Source: Pseudodesulfovibrio pelocollis (GTDB lineage: Bacteria > Desulfobacterota > Desulfovibrionia > Desulfovibrionales > Desulfovibrionaceae). From it: a DNA stretch of 53,116 nucleotides. A program made the translations under genes and the position numbers. This document shows positions 50,779 to 53,116 of this stretch, in pieces (position 1 is the first letter of the stretch; every line of letters begins with the position of its first letter). The stretch spans positions 1 to 53,116 of the forward strand of contig NZ_JASTWE010000025.1 in the NCBI RefSeq assembly GCF_030282845.1. The letters are read 5' to 3'. The notes under the pieces were generated by a model that ran no database searches, was not told where the DNA came from, and saw only the letters and a list, made by a program, of their open reading frames with translations.

Positions 50779-51786
50779 ATGGACCCGGTCACGCACATAT
50801 CGTCGGGCGTCATGGGCGCGCTGGCGGCCCGCAGGTGGCTGCCCGGGGCGAGATACCTCGTCCCCTTTGGAATGCTCTGCTCATGGCTGCCCGATGTGGA
50901 CATCTTCTTCGGCCGGGGCGACCCGGAGTTCAACCTGCTCCACCACCGGGGCGTCTCCACCTCGTTCTTCGGGGGGCTGGTAATGGCCCTTGCCCTGGCC
51001 GCCCTCTACCGGCGCATCTCGCGGGGCACCTCGTTCACGTCCGCCGCCGTCTTCGCCTACGCCCTGATCCTCACCCACGTCTGGCTGGACCTGATCACCA
51101 CCTACGGCACCCAGATCCTGGCCCCCTTCTCCACTCACCGCTTTGCCCTGGACGGCGCGTTCATCATCGACCCGCTCTTCACCCTCACGGCCCTGGTTCT
51201 CATCGGTCTCGCCATTGTCTTGAAAAATTCGAGACACGCCATCGCCCTGGCCGGGATGGTCTGGTTCTTCGCCTATCCGCTGGCCAACATGGCCGCAGGG
51301 GCTTACCTCGAAACCGTCTACGCCGAGCGCCTGACCCGAAGCGGCGTCGCCTTTGACACGGTCCACGTCACGCCCGACGCCCTGTCACCGCGCTACTGGA
51401 AGGTGGTCTCCACCCAAGGGGATGACTACCTGCTCGACACCATGGACCTGCTCGGCGGCGAGGTGGAACCGATGCGCCGCTACCGCCGGGCCGACATCGG
51501 CGAGCTTGAGGCCCTTGGCAGCCGGGAATCCATGTTCGCCACCTATGCTTGGTTTGCCAAGTGGCCCTATGTGGTCCGCGAGCCACTAGGAGGAAACCCG
51601 GCGGAGGGAGCGGTCGTGACCTTCGGCGACCTGCGCTTCGTCAGCACCAATCCGGTGCTGGCCCGCCACTTCAGCGGGCGGGGGCAGCCCTTCGTGCTCA
51701 CGGCCTTTCTGGACGGAGACGGACAACTGAGCGGCTGGCGCTTCACCATGGGGGCCAGCTCCTTCGACGAATCCCTGGAGCACTGA
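50779..51786 (+). CDS. Membrane-bound metal-dependent hydrolase, YdjM/LexA-binding-like
   Basis: 335 residues from ATG 50779. MDPVTHISSGVMGALAARRW, SWLPDVDIFFG, LLHHRGVSTSFFGG and THVWLDLITTYGTQILAPFS are the His/Asp motifs of the YdjM (DUF457) family, which sit on membrane helices; four membrane segments are seen in the first 190 residues. The last about 145 residues are a soluble, probably periplasmic domain. Substrate unknown. The start fits the family and argues against a later ATG. Confidence 0.88.
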   Translation: MDPVTHISSGVMGALAARRWLPGARYLVPFGMLCSWLPDVDIFFGRGDPEFNLLHHRGVSTSFFGGLVMALALAALYRRISRGTSFTSAAVFAYALILTHVWLDLITTYGTQILAPFSTHRFALDGAFIIDPLFTLTALVLIGLAIVLKNSRHAIALAGMVWFFAYPLANMAAGAYLETVYAERLTRSGVAFDTVHVTPDALSPRYWKVVSTQGDDYLLDTMDLLGGEVEPMRRYRRADIGELEALGSRESMFATYAWFAKWPYVVREPLGGNPAEGAVVTFGDLRFVSTNPVLARHFSGRGQPFVLTAFLDGDGQLSGWRFTMGASSFDESLEH

Positions 51787-51796
51787 CACCCTATGA

Positions 51797-51822
51797 AAAA
51801 GCCCGGACAAAACCGGGCTTTT
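51797..51822. terminator. Bidirectional terminator
   Basis: A 10-bp stem (51797-51806 with 51813-51822) ending in AAAA/TTTT around a six-base loop. It lies between convergent genes and can serve both, with U-runs formed by the stem ends. Confidence 0.85.
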
Positions 51823-51854
51823 CCGTCACCGCCAGACGCGCATCGGGCCGGAAA

Positions 51855-52889
51855 TCAGGTCAAATACCGGGAAAACCCGGCACCCAGCTTGTGCATGGGC
51901 AGCACGCGCCCCTCGATGATCAGCCCCTGGGCGATGAATTCGCAGGCCATGTATTCGGGCGGAGCCTGGAACCCGTTCTCCTTGGCAAAGATGAGCGAGA
52001 TGCCCGCCTGCCCGCTGTGGGCGATGAGCCCCTCGGGGAAAAAAGCCGCCTGCCGGGCGTTGTCTCCCACCGCAGAGAAGAACGCCTGGTACTTGTTGAA
52101 GAAATTGTCAGCACACAGGGACTGCTGCATGCCCGCCACCATCTCGTTGGCCACATAGCTCAGGGGGCGGCCGCGCAGGAGGTTGTAGGCCCCCTCCCTG
52201 GTCGGGTCGGCCAGCATGACGCTGCCCGCCCGCAGGGAATGGACCAGATCATGGGTGCGCTCGCCCGACACCGGGTCGGCCTGAAAGCCGAGGCTGTGTA
52301 CATCGAGAAAGCCGTTGCGCCGGGCCTGGATCTGCTGGGCCAGAATCATGATGCCGGTCCCGGCCCCGATGTCCGCCCCCACATAGGGGCCGCAATGGCC
52401 CACCGAGATGCGCGGCGCATCGCGCTGGCCGATGACCGCGCGCATGACGTGGGCCGCCCGGGACACGTCGGCCAGCACCCGCAGCACCGGCGACCACTGC
52501 CGCAGCCGGTTCATGACCTCGATGTCGTCGCCGGGCTCGTTGAGGCTGTGATGCCGGGAAAACCGGGCGTACAACTCCGCCACCTCGCCGTATTCCACCC
52601 GCTCGTCCTGCGCGCCGTCGTGGACATAGGCGAAGAAATACTTCACCGCCACGTTGAGCAGACCCTCGTCGGTCACGGGCTGGTCAGGGTCGCACAGCCG
52701 CTCGATGTCCAGCGCCAGGCTGTCGGCGGCATAGAAATCCGGCGCGATGCCATGACCGGCGAAATCCGCAGCGGACGTGAAATTCCTGGCCTGCATTCCG
52801 GCCGTGGCCAGGGGGGAGGCGTGGAGGCGATGCGCCGGGTGGTCGTCCGCCGCCGTGACCGGCCCGTGTTTGCGTTGTGTCGTGTTCAT
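51855..52889 (-). CDS. Unknown protein with nucleotide/SAM-binding-like glycine motif
   Basis: 344 residues from ATG 52889; ribosome site weak, and the frame is open for 31 codons before it. VGADIGAGTGIMILAQQIQA at about residue 180 looks like a SAM motif I, and HSLRAGSVMLADPTREGAYN follows. The N-terminal half (RHHSLNEPGDDIEVMNRLRQ) is helical and charged; YLRGRP-like residues lie later. No known family is recognised. Mobile 5-prime end and lack of context leave its role open. A methyltransferase or amino-acid-linked enzyme is possible. Confidence 0.65.
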   Translation of the reverse strand: MNTTQRKHGPVTAADDHPAHRLHASPLATAGMQARNFTSAADFAGHGIAPDFYAADSLALDIERLCDPDQPVTDEGLLNVAVKYFFAYVHDGAQDERVEYGEVAELYARFSRHHSLNEPGDDIEVMNRLRQWSPVLRVLADVSRAAHVMRAVIGQRDAPRISVGHCGPYVGADIGAGTGIMILAQQIQARRNGFLDVHSLGFQADPVSGERTHDLVHSLRAGSVMLADPTREGAYNLLRGRPLSYVANEMVAGMQQSLCADNFFNKYQAFFSAVGDNARQAAFFPEGLIAHSGQAGISLIFAKENGFQAPPEYMACEFIAQGLIIEGRVLPMHKLGAGFSRYLT

Positions 52890-53084
52890 GATGGTATGCG
52901 ACGGTGGTTTCGGTTGGGGAAATGTTTGCCGTCGCAGGCCACTTTGCAGAGAGCATACCGCTTCGGGGCAAAACCGGGCCAAAAAGATCGGGCCGCCCGA
53001 AATTTTCAGAATAAGCTCATTAATTCAACGTGATGAAAATGCGTTGCCGCCACCGCGCCGGATCGGGCACACGGCAAGAAAAAA
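52890..53084. other. Intergenic region upstream of the unknown gene
   Basis: About 195 bases with no supported gene. Bases about 53003 to 53041 are AT-rich (AATTTTCAGAATAAGC and ATTAATTCAACG stretches) and could be a promoter for the minus-strand gene. GGTATGC (52892) and GCATACC (52957) are distant inverted copies of seven bases. Confidence 0.4.
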
Positions 53085-53106
53085 CCGGCCCCCAAAAGAG
53101 GGCCGG
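53079..53106 (-). terminator. Terminator of a minus-strand gene beyond the right edge
   Basis: A 7-bp stem (53085-53091 with 53100-53106) with an A-rich loop; on the minus strand it is followed by six U (53084-53079). It should end a leftward gene that starts outside the window. Confidence 0.8.
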
Positions 53107-53116
53107 ACGGATTGCG

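Overview
The window looks like the chromosome of a high-GC, anaerobic, sulfate-reducer-like bacterium, most probably a Desulfovibrionaceae member (Desulfovibrio/Pseudodesulfovibrio type). This is inferred from a tungsten-type aldehyde:ferredoxin oxidoreductase with its own TupABC tungstate importer, from the short archaeal-like LeuC and Psd types, and from strong G/C preference at third codon positions. No 16S rRNA or complete tRNA is present, so the taxonomy is an inference.

Bases 1 to about 23,950 are most of a myovirus-type prophage, read almost entirely leftward on the minus strand. From upstream (right) to downstream (left) it holds: a replication block (24-bp repeat array with an AT-rich stretch, D5/P4-type helicase, CHC2 zinc-finger primase); a lambda-like packaging and head block (small and large terminase, gpW-like joiner, portal, S49 protease with a nested scaffold start, decoration protein, major capsid); a connector block; and a P2-like contractile tail block (sheath, tube, E/E+E' chaperones with a T TTT TTG slippery site, tape measure, X, D, V, U-like, gp25/W, J, I, tail fibre cut by the window edge). 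Integrase, repressor and lysis genes are not visible and may lie beyond base 1. The right end of the prophage is a tRNA 3' end (T-arm to CCA) followed by that tRNA's terminator, the expected footprint of integration into a tRNA gene.

Bases 24,070 to 31,597 form a tungsten/molybdenum-cofactor region: a divergent protein with a MoaD-like stretch, AOR, MoaD, a HesA/MoeB-like adenylyltransferase, a ModE-type DNA-binding protein without a metal-binding domain, TupA, TupB, TupC and a MobB-like GTPase carrying an Fe-S-type cysteine motif. Together they could import tungstate, build the pterin cofactor and feed AOR.

Bases 31,622 to 38,030 hold TrmL, two dTDP-rhamnose genes (rfbB, rfbD), a SulP-STAS-cyclic-nucleotide-binding fusion transporter with two N-terminal zinc ribbons, and a family-2-like glycosyltransferase. 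Bases 38,104 to 43,469 (minus) hold a class IV aminotransferase, asd, metF, a Nudix hydrolase and an ABC-F ATPase. Bases 43,574 to 44,611 (plus) hold a GIY-YIG protein and a pair of small membrane/coiled-coil proteins. Bases 44,692 to 50,679 (minus) are psd-pssA-leuA-leuC-leuD-leuB, joining phospholipid head-group and leucine synthesis. The right end holds a membrane-bound YdjM-like hydrolase (plus) and an unrecognised protein with a nucleotide-binding-like glycine motif (minus).
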